Assembly (NCBI GenBank): GCA_017531485.1
Contig: JAFXKY010000005.1
Coordinates: 1 to 39,258 of the forward strand
Source of the DNA: Eubacteriaceae bacterium
Lineage (GTDB): Bacteria > Bacillota > Clostridia > Eubacteriales > Anaerofustaceae
Reading direction: 5' to 3'
Length of the DNA stretch: 39,258 nucleotides
Shown here: one piece after another, positions 8,482-17,038 of the stretch
Layout of the letters: the number at the start of each line of letters is the position of its first letter
Position numbering within the stretch: position 1 is the stretch's first letter
Made by a program: the position numbers and the translations under genes
The notes under the pieces: generated by a model
Databases searched by the model: none
Told to the model about the DNA's origin: nothing
Seen by the model: only the letters and a program-made list of their open reading frames with translations

Positions 8482-9960
8482 TTATGCTTCTTCAGCCGGA
8501 GCTGCCATCTGAGCCATAGCTCTTTCAGCGTTTGCCTTAGCGTACATAGCTGCGTCTTCGTCTGTGATCTTGTAGCAGAAGAGTACGAGGGCTGCTGCGA
8601 TGAACATTGTGATTGCCGGGAAGAGTGAGAACCAGAACATGAACGGTCCTTTGATAGCATCTGTGAATGCTGCAACTGCGCCTACGAAGTCGCCTGAAGC
8701 TGCTGTGAGCGTTACGGCGTCGAATCCGATTGCTCCGAGAGCGACAGCTGAAAGTGAACCTGCAAACATTGTAGCGATCTTCATCGGGATGTTGAACATA
8801 GCCATAGCAACCGTTCTGTTGTCCTGACCTGTCTTGTAGTATCCATATTCACCACAGTCGAGGAAGTAGTTGATACCGAATCCTGAGAATACGTTCATAG
8901 CTACTGAGTTGATGCAAGAGAATGCTGTGAAGATATACCACGGTGAGTTGCCTTTGCATACGAAGTATACGCCTACAAGACCTACGCCCCAGAGGCCAAG
9001 ACCTGTAGCGAGAGCTTTTTTCTTACCGAGCTTCATACCGATCTGCGGACCTACAAACGCACCTACGAGAGAAGCGATTGAACGTGCGAGCTGATGGATA
9101 GTATATACGGATGTAAATGTTTCCGGAGTTTTCCAGAACTGGAAGAAGTACATTTCAAATCCTGCTGCGAAGTTGAATCCGAAGTTGTATACTGAGTATA
9201 CGAGGATGAGAACGAGGAGCTGGCTGTTTGTAGCTACTGATTTGAACATGTCAGCTACAGAAACGCCGTTTCCTACTGCCGCCTTTTCAGCTTCTGAGAG
9301 CTTCGGTCTCGGAAGGTCATACGGTTTTGATACGGAAAGTGTGCATCTAGCACCGATGAGGATCGTAAGGCCGAAAATAGCAGATGCTGCGAGGTAACCG
9401 AGCTGTTCGTTGCCTGTTGCGTTGAAGATAGCCGTCTTCAGCGGAAGGATCGTAGCGGATGTAATGATCGTAGCTGCTGCCATCATTCTTGCACCCATGA
9501 TAGACATTCTGTTACGGTCTGTCATTGACGGGCCTGCCATTGCCTGCATGATACCGCTGTTTGCGATACCGAGGATGGAAACGGAGCCGCAGATGAGGAT
9601 GTAACCGAGGATACAGATGAGACCTTTTACGACAGGGCTTCCGATGCTTGACGGTGCTGCGAATGTGATGATCGCACCGGCGAGCATTACATAAGGCATG
9701 AATGTGAACCACCAGCGGTATTTACCTTTGTTTCCGCCGGAATTCTTTTCTACGATAGGTGCGGCGATGATTGAGAACACAAAGTCAGTACCTGTACCGA
9801 TAAGTACGAGAACGCTGAGTACTGCTGCCGGAACACCGAGGTTAACCTGCATGAACATACGATAGTACATAAATGCGGGCATCATTGCTGCGAATGAAGT
9901 CAGACCATACATACAATATTTTACGATCTGGGCATTCGTGAGTCTTGAATCATTTTGCAT
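8482..9960 (-). CDS. GPH/MelB-type MFS symporter
   Basis: This 492-residue, twelve-helix permease resembles the glycoside-pentoside-hexuronide:cation symporter (MFS_2) group. It has an early Asp in a TGTDFVFSIIAAPIVEKN stretch where MelB-type carriers place cation-binding acids, and an internal LGKKKAL loop. The start MQNDSRL at 9960 is chosen because AAAGGAGT lies 8 bases upstream; an upstream in-frame ATG at 10074 would prefix 38 non-membrane residues. It follows the PucR-type regulator on the same strand across a terminator, and a URO-D-family gene lies beyond that regulator. This suggests one uptake and catabolism locus. The substrate is unknown; sugars are typical, but PucR control leaves other small organic compounds possible. 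Confidence 0.85.
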   Translation of the reverse strand: MQNDSRLTNAQIVKYCMYGLTSFAAMMPAFMYYRMFMQVNLGVPAAVLSVLVLIGTGTDFVFSIIAAPIVEKNSGGNKGKYRWWFTFMPYVMLAGAIITFAAPSSIGSPVVKGLICILGYILICGSVSILGIANSGIMQAMAGPSMTDRNRMSIMGARMMAAATIITSATILPLKTAIFNATGNEQLGYLAASAIFGLTILIGARCTLSVSKPYDLPRPKLSEAEKAAVGNGVSVADMFKSVATNSQLLVLILVYSVYNFGFNFAAGFEMYFFQFWKTPETFTSVYTIHQLARSIASLVGAFVGPQIGMKLGKKKALATGLGLWGVGLVGVYFVCKGNSPWYIFTAFSCINSVAMNVFSGFGINYFLDCGEYGYYKTGQDNRTVAMAMFNIPMKIATMFAGSLSAVALGAIGFDAVTLTAASGDFVGAVAAFTDAIKGPFMFWFSLFPAITMFIAAALVLFCYKITDEDAAMYAKANAERAMAQMAAPAEEA

Positions 9961-10187
9961 TGTTTTTACTCCTTTTAATTTTTTTGACTGCCGAAATAAG
10001 TCCGTATAAATGTTATTCATACAACGGCTGTCAACTGTATTACAATTATATGCGGAATTTTCTGCAAAATCCATATACGCTCAATACAAAACAGCGCCTT
10101 TTTAACCATACCCAAATGGACGACAAACACCAAAAGTTCATATTCAATTATAGTTATAATTACAACAACTATTAACCCGCTATAATA
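9961..10187 (-). promoter_or_regulatory. Regulatory region upstream of the symporter gene
   Basis: This AT-rich gap holds at least two candidate minus-strand promoters and no credible gene. One has a perfect TTGACA (10029-10034) but a poor -10 about 18 bases on (TTTATA near 10005-10010). The other combines TTGTAA and TATGAA 17 bases apart nearer 10130-10160. Neither is convincing alone. An activator such as the adjacent PucR-type protein could compensate; this is inference. Confidence 0.35.
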
Positions 10188-10223
10188 TAAAAAACAGCCT
10201 GCAATTTATTATATGCAGGCTGT
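10188..10223 (-). terminator. Terminator of the PucR-type regulator gene
   Basis: A perfect 10-bp stem (10194-10203 with 10214-10223) is followed on the minus strand by TTTTTTAT. It lies a few bases after the regulator stop, so the symporter gene needs its own promoter. Confidence 0.88.
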
Positions 10224-10229
10224 AAAATA

Positions 10230-11708
10230 TTATTTTTTCTGTATGTAGTCTGCGATGTTGTATTTCTGGGAATACAGATCGATGACCTTTATGGACAGCT
10301 TCATATAGTCCCTCGTATAAACATCGTTTATGTCATAACGCATCATATCCGTGATCTTCTTGATTCTGTAAACAAGGGTGTTGCGGTGAACGAACAGTTC
10401 CTGAGCCGTGTTCACAAGGCTTCGTTCGTTATTCAGATACGAACGAAGGGTATTCATCCTGTCGGAAGCGCTGTCCGTGTCGCTGTAAAGGATCGTAAGG
10501 ATATCCGGGTGACATACATAAAGCGCATCCTTCACGCCGTTGTTTTCAATGATATAATCAATGGCAAAATCATAGAAATTATACACATCATCATCTTCTT
10601 TTCTGTCGCCGAACAATTTGCCATAGTCAATAGCGGAAACAGCCTGTTTGAGGAACATATCAAGCGCGTAAAGGTCAGAAACCGGAAGGCTTATTCCCAT
10701 GCTCAGGCGATTCTGCTTGATGATCGGTTTAAGAGCCGTAAGGAACTGTTCCTTGGTGGTGTGTTTTTCGTTATACACAACAATTACCATTCCGCCGACG
10801 ATAAGCGTAACTGCTCCCGGAAGTTGTTTTCCGAGCAGGCTCGATATAAGCGAAAGTAGCTCTGTCGGAAGGCTTTTGTCTTTAGGAATAAGTGCCGCAA
10901 CATAAAGCGGATCCTCGTCTGTCCAGTGCATATACTGAAGCTGGAACTGGAGTGTTTCTTCTGCAACAGCCTGACCGATGAGAAGATCATAAAATACGTT
11001 TCTCGTGGAGATATGTTCATCCGTCGATGTCAGCGAACCGAGAGTCGATGTAATGATCTCGGAAAGATGATTGAGAACCTGCATATCCCCATAATTTATT
11101 TTTCTGTCGTGCTGAATAATATTAATTCTCCCGCAGCTCGTATTTTCGTGCATCAGCGAAATAGAGAGACATGACGGCTGATGGGCATTGGGAGATGCGT
11201 AATAGAAAGGTTTATTCGAATTGAATGATTCCAGAAGGCCGGGGCCTGAAAGAGAGTTTACAGCAACGACCGATGAATATCCGTACTTGCTGAGATATTT
11301 CCACTCGCTGTCAACTTCATCTTCCGCGTATTCACTGCTCAGCGCCAGTACCTTACAGTTCGCATCGAGAAAAACGATGGGATTGTGGAACACATGCCAG
11401 CATTCATCCACGATCCTCTGATAATCCATATCTAAAGCGGCCTGCTTGACGTTCGCAGCCCAGTCGTCATAAAAGTCAAAAGTCGCCTGAATGAGTTCAA
11501 AAGCCTGTTCTGTCCCCATATCCTTGAGGCGGATGTAGTCTCCTTCGCCGTTACAGATAACATCATCCCCTACCTGAAATACGTGAACACAGTTTGTCGC
11601 ATATGCCCTTCTTGCACTTTTCAGAGTAATGGGTGCCGAATCCCTTATGTGTATCTCCGGATCAAGTGCATTGAGACGGTTTGCGATCATCCACATACTT
11701 AGTCTCAT
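10230..11708 (-). CDS. PucR/CdaR-family transcriptional regulator
   Basis: This 492-residue regulator carries the C-terminal PucR-type helix-turn-helix (about residues 424-485). Its signature pieces are YLNNERSLVNTAQELFVHRN and TLVYRIKKI. The central part (about 240-390) fits the degenerate GGDEF-like domain common in CdaR proteins, and the N-terminal part is a likely ligand-sensing region I cannot assign to a named fold. Members usually activate genes for uptake and breakdown of purines, sugar acids or similar compounds. A GGAGGT site precedes the ATG. The gene is divergent from the URO-D-family gene at 12119, with a 410-base shared control region, and upstream of the symporter on the same strand, so both are likely targets. 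Confidence 0.9.
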   Translation of the reverse strand: MRLSMWMIANRLNALDPEIHIRDSAPITLKSARRAYATNCVHVFQVGDDVICNGEGDYIRLKDMGTEQAFELIQATFDFYDDWAANVKQAALDMDYQRIVDECWHVFHNPIVFLDANCKVLALSSEYAEDEVDSEWKYLSKYGYSSVVAVNSLSGPGLLESFNSNKPFYYASPNAHQPSCLSISLMHENTSCGRINIIQHDRKINYGDMQVLNHLSEIITSTLGSLTSTDEHISTRNVFYDLLIGQAVAEETLQFQLQYMHWTDEDPLYVAALIPKDKSLPTELLSLISSLLGKQLPGAVTLIVGGMVIVVYNEKHTTKEQFLTALKPIIKQNRLSMGISLPVSDLYALDMFLKQAVSAIDYGKLFGDRKEDDDVYNFYDFAIDYIIENNGVKDALYVCHPDILTILYSDTDSASDRMNTLRSYLNNERSLVNTAQELFVHRNTLVYRIKKITDMMRYDINDVYTRDYMKLSIKVIDLYSQKYNIADYIQKK

Positions 11709-12118
11709 ACTTTACCTCCTTAATAATTAAGATAAAAATCTATTCCCCTTTTACGTTTTTCAACTTATAACACAGCGCAACCGGGATTCGTACTCACTTC
11801 ACAAAATTTTGAATGCTTTTGTGCAATCCGTCCAACAAAATTCATGGGTTCGCACGGAATCATTGTACGCTTGTTATAAATATAATATCACATTTGTACG
11901 CTTAGCACAAATACAATTTAAAGAAAATCGCATTTTATTTTACGAATCTTTTCTTCAGATGCTTCCTTTTCAGGCGATTTTATATAGTTCAGAATTGTCA
12001 TAATATTATTTGCTCAATAATTGATTTTTTTGTTGTTAGAAACGAGGCAAATATGATATAATAAAACGTAAATTTGAAAATTACAAGTAAAAAATACAAA
12101 TAAAGGAGAATATTTACT
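11709..12118. promoter_or_regulatory. Divergent control region with direct repeats
   Basis: This 410-base gap separates the PucR-type regulator and the URO-D-family gene. A 10-base direct repeat TTGTACGCTT occurs at 11863-11872 and 11894-11903, 31 bases apart, about three helical turns and so on the same DNA face. A palindrome CAAAATTTTG lies at 11802-11811. These are candidate regulator sites. The plus-strand promoter is listed separately. I saw no convincing promoter for the regulator itself and no credible small gene. Confidence 0.5.
12033..12062 (+). promoter_or_regulatory. Promoter of the URO-D-family gene
   Basis: A perfect TATAAT (12057-12062) follows TTGTTA (12033-12038) at an 18-base spacing. 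The imperfect -35 leaves room for activation. The leader to the start codon would be about 50 bases. Confidence 0.65.
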
Positions 12119-13108
12119 ATGATGCCATTAAAGATCGACTTCAACTATCCCATCACAGCAAAAGAAAACATGCAGATGGTATTTGACAAGAAAAAACCTC
12201 TCTGGGTTCCGAATATGACATTCGACAAAGGCGTTATCTTCAATACTGCAGACAACGACCGTCCGTTCTTCGGAAAAACAGATTATGACTGGTTCGGCGT
12301 ACACTGGACAGACGTTCCCACAGTAGGCGGCCAGATGGTAACACCGGGCACATTTATCCTTGACGATCCGGCAGAATGGGTTGAAAAACTCGTATTCCCG
12401 AACCTTGATGATTATGATTTCACAGAAGTAGGAAAAAAAGCTGCAGAAAACGCTGACCCGACAAAATTCAACTTCTACCTCATGCAGAATGGTCTTTTCG
12501 AAAGATGGCTCTCACTCGTAGATCCGGCTGATGGTCTTGCATATCTTTACGAAGAAAAAGAAACAGCAAAAGAATACTTCAAGAAGATGGCTGATTATAA
12601 GATCGCTATGATGGAAAAAGTTATCCGCGAATTCGCACCCATCGACGGCTTCATCAACTCAGACGACTGGGGTACACAGCAGTCAATGTTCATCTCTCCT
12701 GATATGTGGAGATATCTCGTTCATGACGAAATGAAGAGAATAACTGACTATGCACACAGCCAGGGCAAATACGTTGACTATCACTCCTGCGGAAAATGCG
12801 GAGATCTCGCTCCTCAGATGATCGAATGCGGCGCTGATATGTGGGAAGCTCAGGGCATGAACGACCTCGTAGCTATCAGAAACCGTTACGGCAGCGCTCT
12901 TCCGATCCAGATCGGCATGGATGCTGCATACCTTAACGATCTGGAAAGAACAGACGAAGAACTCATTCAGTACGTTCACAATTTCGTTGATACATACGCA
13001 CTCGACGGCGGTCTTCTCACAAGCACATTCCACAAAGATCCGAGAATCGCTGAACTTCTCGCAAGAGAACTTTACGAATACTCTACATGGTACTACAAGA
13101 ACAGATAA
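12119..13108 (+). CDS. Uroporphyrinogen decarboxylase-fold (MtaA/CmuA-type) protein
   Basis: This 329-residue protein resembles the URO-D superfamily branch that holds corrinoid-dependent methyltransferases. The His-x-Cys zinc pair typical of MtaA-type enzymes is visible as His222-Ser-Cys224 in YHSCGKCG. The later zinc-ligand Cys expected near the C-terminus is absent: the corresponding stretch reads GGLLTSTFHKDP. Cys227 or Cys238 might substitute. It is therefore unlikely to be HemE, and a methyltransferase or another lyase-like role is open. No corrinoid protein or reductive activator is encoded nearby. AAAGGAG lies 10 bases before the first ATG; a second ATG follows immediately. Divergent PucR-type regulator and nearby symporter suggest induced catabolism. 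Confidence 0.75.
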   Translation: MMPLKIDFNYPITAKENMQMVFDKKKPLWVPNMTFDKGVIFNTADNDRPFFGKTDYDWFGVHWTDVPTVGGQMVTPGTFILDDPAEWVEKLVFPNLDDYDFTEVGKKAAENADPTKFNFYLMQNGLFERWLSLVDPADGLAYLYEEKETAKEYFKKMADYKIAMMEKVIREFAPIDGFINSDDWGTQQSMFISPDMWRYLVHDEMKRITDYAHSQGKYVDYHSCGKCGDLAPQMIECGADMWEAQGMNDLVAIRNRYGSALPIQIGMDAAYLNDLERTDEELIQYVHNFVDTYALDGGLLTSTFHKDPRIAELLARELYEYSTWYYKNR

Positions 13109-13117
13109 TCTCTGTGC

Positions 13118-13147
13118 AAAAACGGCAGGCGTATGCCTGCCGTTTTT
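13118..13147. terminator. Bidirectional terminator
   Basis: A 13-bp stem (13118-13130 with 13135-13147, loop GTAT) has A and T runs on opposite sides. It ends the URO-D-family gene on the plus strand and the T-box operon on the minus strand. Confidence 0.93.
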
Positions 13148-13153
13148 TAAGTG

Positions 13154-14728
13154 CTATTCTTCCACCTTACTCAGATAATAAATATATGAATCATACAGCG
13201 CATTGAACGATGCGTCGATGACGTCCGTTGAAACTCCGAGAGTTGTGAATGAGCCGATCTTATCGGACTGGGACGTCAGGTTTACTCTTACTGTAGAAGC
13301 GGTCGCACCGTCGGGGTTGACGACACGTACACGGTAGTCCGTAAGCCTGAGCCCTTTAAGGGACGGGAAGAACACTTCAAGCCCCCTTCTGAGTGCTCCG
13401 TCCAGAGCGTTTACAGGACCGTTGCCTTCCGCCGCGGCAAATTCCGTATTTCCGCCAACGTTGACCTTGACCATCGCCGATGCGATATTTTTTTCCGCGC
13501 CGACAGTCTTTTCTCCCATTACGCGATAAAGCTCAACAGTAAAATATTCCTTCACCATTCCGAAAAGATTTTTGACAAGAAGTTCAAAGGATGCTTCTGC
13601 GTTTTCGTACTGATATCCGCTGAGTTCTTTTTCCTTTATGGCATAAAGAACCTTCGCCGCCTTTTCATCGTTTTTTCCGTCAAATGATATAAATTTCCCT
13701 GCCTTCTCAAGAACAGCGCCTTTGCCCGACACTTCACTCAGAAGCAGGTTTCGTCTGTTGCCGACCATTTCGGGAGATATATGCTCAAATGCAGAAGTAT
13801 TTTTCAGTACTCCGTCGATGTGCATTCCGCCTTTGTGTGAAAACGCTGCCTCTCCGATATACGGCGAGGATCTGTTTATTTCCGTTTCACACACTCTCGC
13901 AACAGCCTTTGCATAATCACAGAGATTTTGTATGGACGATACGGGAATGGTGTCATACCCCATCTTATATGTAAGCGTAGGGATAATTTCCGCAAGGGAT
14001 GCGTTTCCGCATCTTTCGCCGAATCCGAGAAGAGTGCCCTGAATATGTCTTGCTCCTGCAGAAACAGAAGTAAGGGTATTCGCCGTGGAGAGCCCAAGGT
14101 CGTTATGAAAATGAACACCTATCATAGTTTCCGGAAAAGTCGTGACGACGTGTTTTACAATATCATAGACTTCGTTTGTCAGTGATGAGCCGTTTGTGTC
14201 GCAAAGCACAAGGCAATCCGCTCCTGCGCTGACGGCACATTCAAGTGCTTTCATTGAATATATGCGGTCTTCTTTATATCCATCGAAAAAATGCTCGCAA
14301 TCGAAATATACTTTATGTCCTCTTTCCTTCAGAAGAGAAAGGCTGTCATATATCATCCTGAGATTTTCCTCGCCGTCCGTTTCAAGTACAGTCCTGACCT
14401 GCGAAAGGGATGTTTTTCCCACAACGCATACAGCTCTGCATCCTGACGTCAGAAGCGCATTGACCGCTTTATCTTCTTCCGCGGATGAATATTTCTTTCG
14501 CGTAGAACCGAATGCTGCGAGGGAAGAACTGCAGTGAACATCTTCAAGCCGCTCAAACAGCTCCCTGTCTTTCGGGTTTGAATATGGGTTGCCACACTCA
14601 ATGATGTGGATTCCGAGGGATGAGAGGATATTTATTATTGATAATTTATCTTCAACTGTAAAGGATATGCCCTCTGCCTGCGCTCCGTCCCGCAGGGTCG
14701 TGTCTAAAATTTCAACGGATCTTGTCAT
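13154..14728 (-). CDS. cimA: (R)-citramalate synthase
   Basis: CimA condenses pyruvate with acetyl-CoA to citramalate, starting the threonine-independent route to 2-oxobutyrate and isoleucine. The 524-residue protein is typical in length. The DRE-TIM metallolyase barrel starts with DTTLRDGAQAEGISF (Arg13, Asp14), then IECGNPYSNPKD, the metal-binding HFHND (His206, His208) and GFGERCGNASL. The C-terminal third (about 400-520) is a LeuA-type allosteric domain. These details fit the CimA group better than LeuA or homocitrate synthase. A GGAGAG site precedes the ATG, and 28 bases separate it from the acyl-CoA synthetase gene, so it is the third gene of the T-box operon. The isoleucine-type specifier in the leader supports this assignment. 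Substrate preference is not proven. Confidence 0.87.
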   Translation of the reverse strand: MTRSVEILDTTLRDGAQAEGISFTVEDKLSIINILSSLGIHIIECGNPYSNPKDRELFERLEDVHCSSSLAAFGSTRKKYSSAEEDKAVNALLTSGCRAVCVVGKTSLSQVRTVLETDGEENLRMIYDSLSLLKERGHKVYFDCEHFFDGYKEDRIYSMKALECAVSAGADCLVLCDTNGSSLTNEVYDIVKHVVTTFPETMIGVHFHNDLGLSTANTLTSVSAGARHIQGTLLGFGERCGNASLAEIIPTLTYKMGYDTIPVSSIQNLCDYAKAVARVCETEINRSSPYIGEAAFSHKGGMHIDGVLKNTSAFEHISPEMVGNRRNLLLSEVSGKGAVLEKAGKFISFDGKNDEKAAKVLYAIKEKELSGYQYENAEASFELLVKNLFGMVKEYFTVELYRVMGEKTVGAEKNIASAMVKVNVGGNTEFAAAEGNGPVNALDGALRRGLEVFFPSLKGLRLTDYRVRVVNPDGATASTVRVNLTSQSDKIGSFTTLGVSTDVIDASFNALYDSYIYYLSKVEE

Positions 14729-14756
14729 TTATCTCTCCGGTATTTTTCCGATATAT

Positions 14757-16430
14757 TTATTTATCGGTCTTTTCATTGTCTTTCTTTCTGATATCAACTC
14801 GTTTGATCTTGCCGCTGATGGTTTTCGGAAGATTTTCCACAAACTCAACCACTCGCGGATATTTATACGGCGCTGTCACCTTCTTGACGTAGTTCTGAAT
14901 CTCTTTTTTCAGTTCGTCATTTCCGTCTTTGTCCTTGACAAGAACGATAGTCGCTTTGACGAGCTGACCGCGGACTTCGTCGGGAATTGCTGTTACGGCA
15001 CATTCAAGAACGTATGGCAGTTCCATGATGACACTTTCGATCTCAAACGGACTGATGCGGTAACCTGAGGATTTGATAAGGTCGTCGCTTCTTCCGTTAA
15101 ACCAGAAATATCCGTCTTCATCCACCCATGCCGTATCACCTGTGCGGTATATTCCGTCCTCGATGCGTCTGTCGAGAGTGAAGTCGTCTTCAAGATATCC
15201 CATAAAAAGTCCGTAAGGCACTTTCTTGTCTACTCTTATGCAGATCTCTCCGACTTCCCCCACGCTGCATTCATCGCCTTCGGCGTTACAGATCACCACG
15301 TCATACTGCGGATTCGGTTTTCCCATGCTTCCCGGCTTTGGTTCGTCGGAAACGAGATTTGCGATAGTGAGGGTTGTTTCTGTCTGCCCAAAACCTTCCA
15401 TTATTTTCAGCCCCGTCGCTTCATAGAACTGTTTAAACACTTCCGGATTCATGGCTTCTCCTGCGACGTTTGCGTATTTAAGGCTTGAGAGGTCATATTT
15501 CGAAAGATCTTCCTTAATAAAGAATCGGTACATCGTCGTCGGTGCGCAGAATGTGGTTATATTGTATTTTTTAAACAGCGGAAGTATCTCATTCGCGTCG
15601 AATTTGTCAAAGTCATATACCATTACCGCCGTTTCGCAGAGCCATTGGCCGTAAAGTTTTCCCCATACGGATTTGCCCCAGCCTGTTTCCGAAATAGTGA
15701 AATGTACACCATCCGGATCGACATTATGCCAGTGTCTTGCGGTTACGATATGACCGAGAGAATATGTATGAGCGTGAACAGCAAGTTTCGGATATCCCGT
15801 CGTGCCGGAAGTGAAATACATAAGCATCTCTTCATCCCTCTTCGGTGCGTCTTCTCCGACAGGGCGGACGAATTCATAATCATGCTTCGGAAGCTCTTCA
15901 TCAAACGAGCTCCATCCTTCTTTTTTGCCGTTTACGATCACTTTGATCCTGACTTGCGGACACTCTGCTATCGCTTCGTCACAATGGTCTGCAATATCTC
16001 CGTCTGCCGTCACTACGACAGCTTTTATATACGCCTTGTTAAAGCGGTAAGTAAGGTCTTTCTTCTGAAGCTGATTTGTCGCAGGAACGACAACTGCTCC
16101 GAGTTTATGGAGGGCGATGATGGAAAACCAGAACTGATAATGCCTTTTAAGAATCAGCATTACGCTGTCGCCTTTTTTAATACCGAGGCTTCTGAAATAA
16201 TTCGCCGTCATATCGGAGTACTTCTTCATATCTCCGAAGGTAAATCTTCTTTCAACGGATTTGTCCGCATTTAAATATATCATGGCTGTCTTGTCAGGGC
16301 ATTTTTCCGCAAGATAGTCCACTACGTCATATCCGAAATTATAATTTTCATCAACATCAAAATCGAAGGTGGCAAGTCTTCCGTTCTGATCAAAAGTTTC
16401 TTTTACAAATCTCTGATAGCAAAGTTCCAT
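14757..16430 (-). CDS. AMP-forming acyl-CoA synthetase
   Basis: This 557-residue adenylate-forming enzyme activates a carboxylic acid with ATP and CoA. It shows the phosphate loop YFTSGTTGYPK (residues 205-215), GEGFGQTET-like core as EGFGQTET, the hinge GRSDDLIKSSGYRISPFEIE, and the catalytic lysine region KTISGKIKR near 540. It most resembles the acetyl/medium-chain acyl-CoA synthetase group. Start MELCYQRF at 16430 is chosen because AAGGAG lies 8 bases upstream; an in-frame ATG at 16457 overlaps the preceding stop. It sits between an XRE-cupin regulator gene and cimA, all under one T-box leader. A short or branched acid usable for isoleucine synthesis, such as 2-methylbutyrate or propionate, is a reasonable guess for its substrate. 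That is inference from context. Confidence 0.9.
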   Translation of the reverse strand: MELCYQRFVKETFDQNGRLATFDFDVDENYNFGYDVVDYLAEKCPDKTAMIYLNADKSVERRFTFGDMKKYSDMTANYFRSLGIKKGDSVMLILKRHYQFWFSIIALHKLGAVVVPATNQLQKKDLTYRFNKAYIKAVVVTADGDIADHCDEAIAECPQVRIKVIVNGKKEGWSSFDEELPKHDYEFVRPVGEDAPKRDEEMLMYFTSGTTGYPKLAVHAHTYSLGHIVTARHWHNVDPDGVHFTISETGWGKSVWGKLYGQWLCETAVMVYDFDKFDANEILPLFKKYNITTFCAPTTMYRFFIKEDLSKYDLSSLKYANVAGEAMNPEVFKQFYEATGLKIMEGFGQTETTLTIANLVSDEPKPGSMGKPNPQYDVVICNAEGDECSVGEVGEICIRVDKKVPYGLFMGYLEDDFTLDRRIEDGIYRTGDTAWVDEDGYFWFNGRSDDLIKSSGYRISPFEIESVIMELPYVLECAVTAIPDEVRGQLVKATIVLVKDKDGNDELKKEIQNYVKKVTAPYKYPRVVEFVENLPKTISGKIKRVDIRKKDNEKTDK

Positions 16431-16456
16431 TTTAATCTCCTTATATTTTACCAACA

Positions 16457-17023
16457 TTACTGTTTCATTACGATAGCGAGGAATACGCAGTCTTCTCCAC
16501 CTGTCGCGATCATTCCGTGACCACGGGAAGAGTCGTAATATACGCAGTCCCCGGCATTAAGAATCTCAACGTTGTCTTCAAACTGACATTTAAGGCTTCC
16601 TGAGAGAATGTAATCCATTTCCTGACCTTCGTGGGTTGAGAGATGAATGGGTTTATCCTGTTCTTCTTCACTGTAAGGCGCTGTGACGAGGAACGGTTCT
16701 GCGATCTTGTTTTTGAAAAGATATGCAAGATGCTTATATTCAAGGCCGCTTCTTCTCTTTACGGAAAGTCCTTTTCCGTTTCTGATCACGGAATAGAAAT
16801 TCAGCTTCGGCACTTCTCCGATCATAAGTTCTGTAATGTCAATGCCGAACTTTTCAGCACATCTGTAAAGGAAGGTAAACGAAAAGTCTGTTTTTCCTTC
16901 TTCTGCCGCAAGATATTCTTCAACGCTGACTCCTGCCGCAAGAGCCATTTCCTCCGGCGTAAATTCCATGATTTCTCTCATAAACTGAATTCTCTGAGCT
17001 ACCTGCTCGATTACATATTCCAT
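16457..17023 (-). CDS. XRE-family regulator with C-terminal cupin domain
   Basis: This 188-residue protein joins an XRE helix-turn-helix (about residues 8-65, with PEEMALAAGVSVEEYLAAEEGK) to a small cupin barrel (about 110-186, with STHEGQEMDYILSGSLK and LNAGDCVYYDSSRGHG). Such proteins typically sense a small ligand through the cupin. Pairing with an acyl-CoA synthetase gene recurs in Clostridia, to my knowledge. It is the first gene of the operon; GGAGGT lies close before the ATG, directly after the T-box terminator U run. It may autoregulate or tune the same operon according to the acid or its CoA ester, which would layer ligand sensing on tRNA sensing. Confidence 0.92.
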   Translation of the reverse strand: MEYVIEQVAQRIQFMREIMEFTPEEMALAAGVSVEEYLAAEEGKTDFSFTFLYRCAEKFGIDITELMIGEVPKLNFYSVIRNGKGLSVKRRSGLEYKHLAYLFKNKIAEPFLVTAPYSEEEQDKPIHLSTHEGQEMDYILSGSLKCQFEDNVEILNAGDCVYYDSSRGHGMIATGGEDCVFLAIVMKQ

Positions 17024-17038
17024 ATTTTACCTCCTTAT

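Noticed and set aside
11809-12003. 64-residue plus-strand frame in the divergent control region
   Set aside because: No ribosome binding site, and it overlaps the direct repeats; more likely regulatory DNA.
12119-13108. HemE (true uroporphyrinogen decarboxylase)
   Set aside because: The HxC zinc pair, the lack of HemE N-terminal arginine motif and the catabolic context favour the methyltransferase branch; no haem genes are nearby.
13154-14728. 2-isopropylmalate synthase (LeuA)
   Set aside because: The RDGAQAEGISF, GNPYSNPKD and GFGERCGNASL stretches fit the citramalate synthase group better, and no leuBCD genes are adjacent.
15645-16274. 209-residue plus-strand reading frame
   Set aside because: It is opposite the acyl-CoA synthetase gene and shows no domain pattern.
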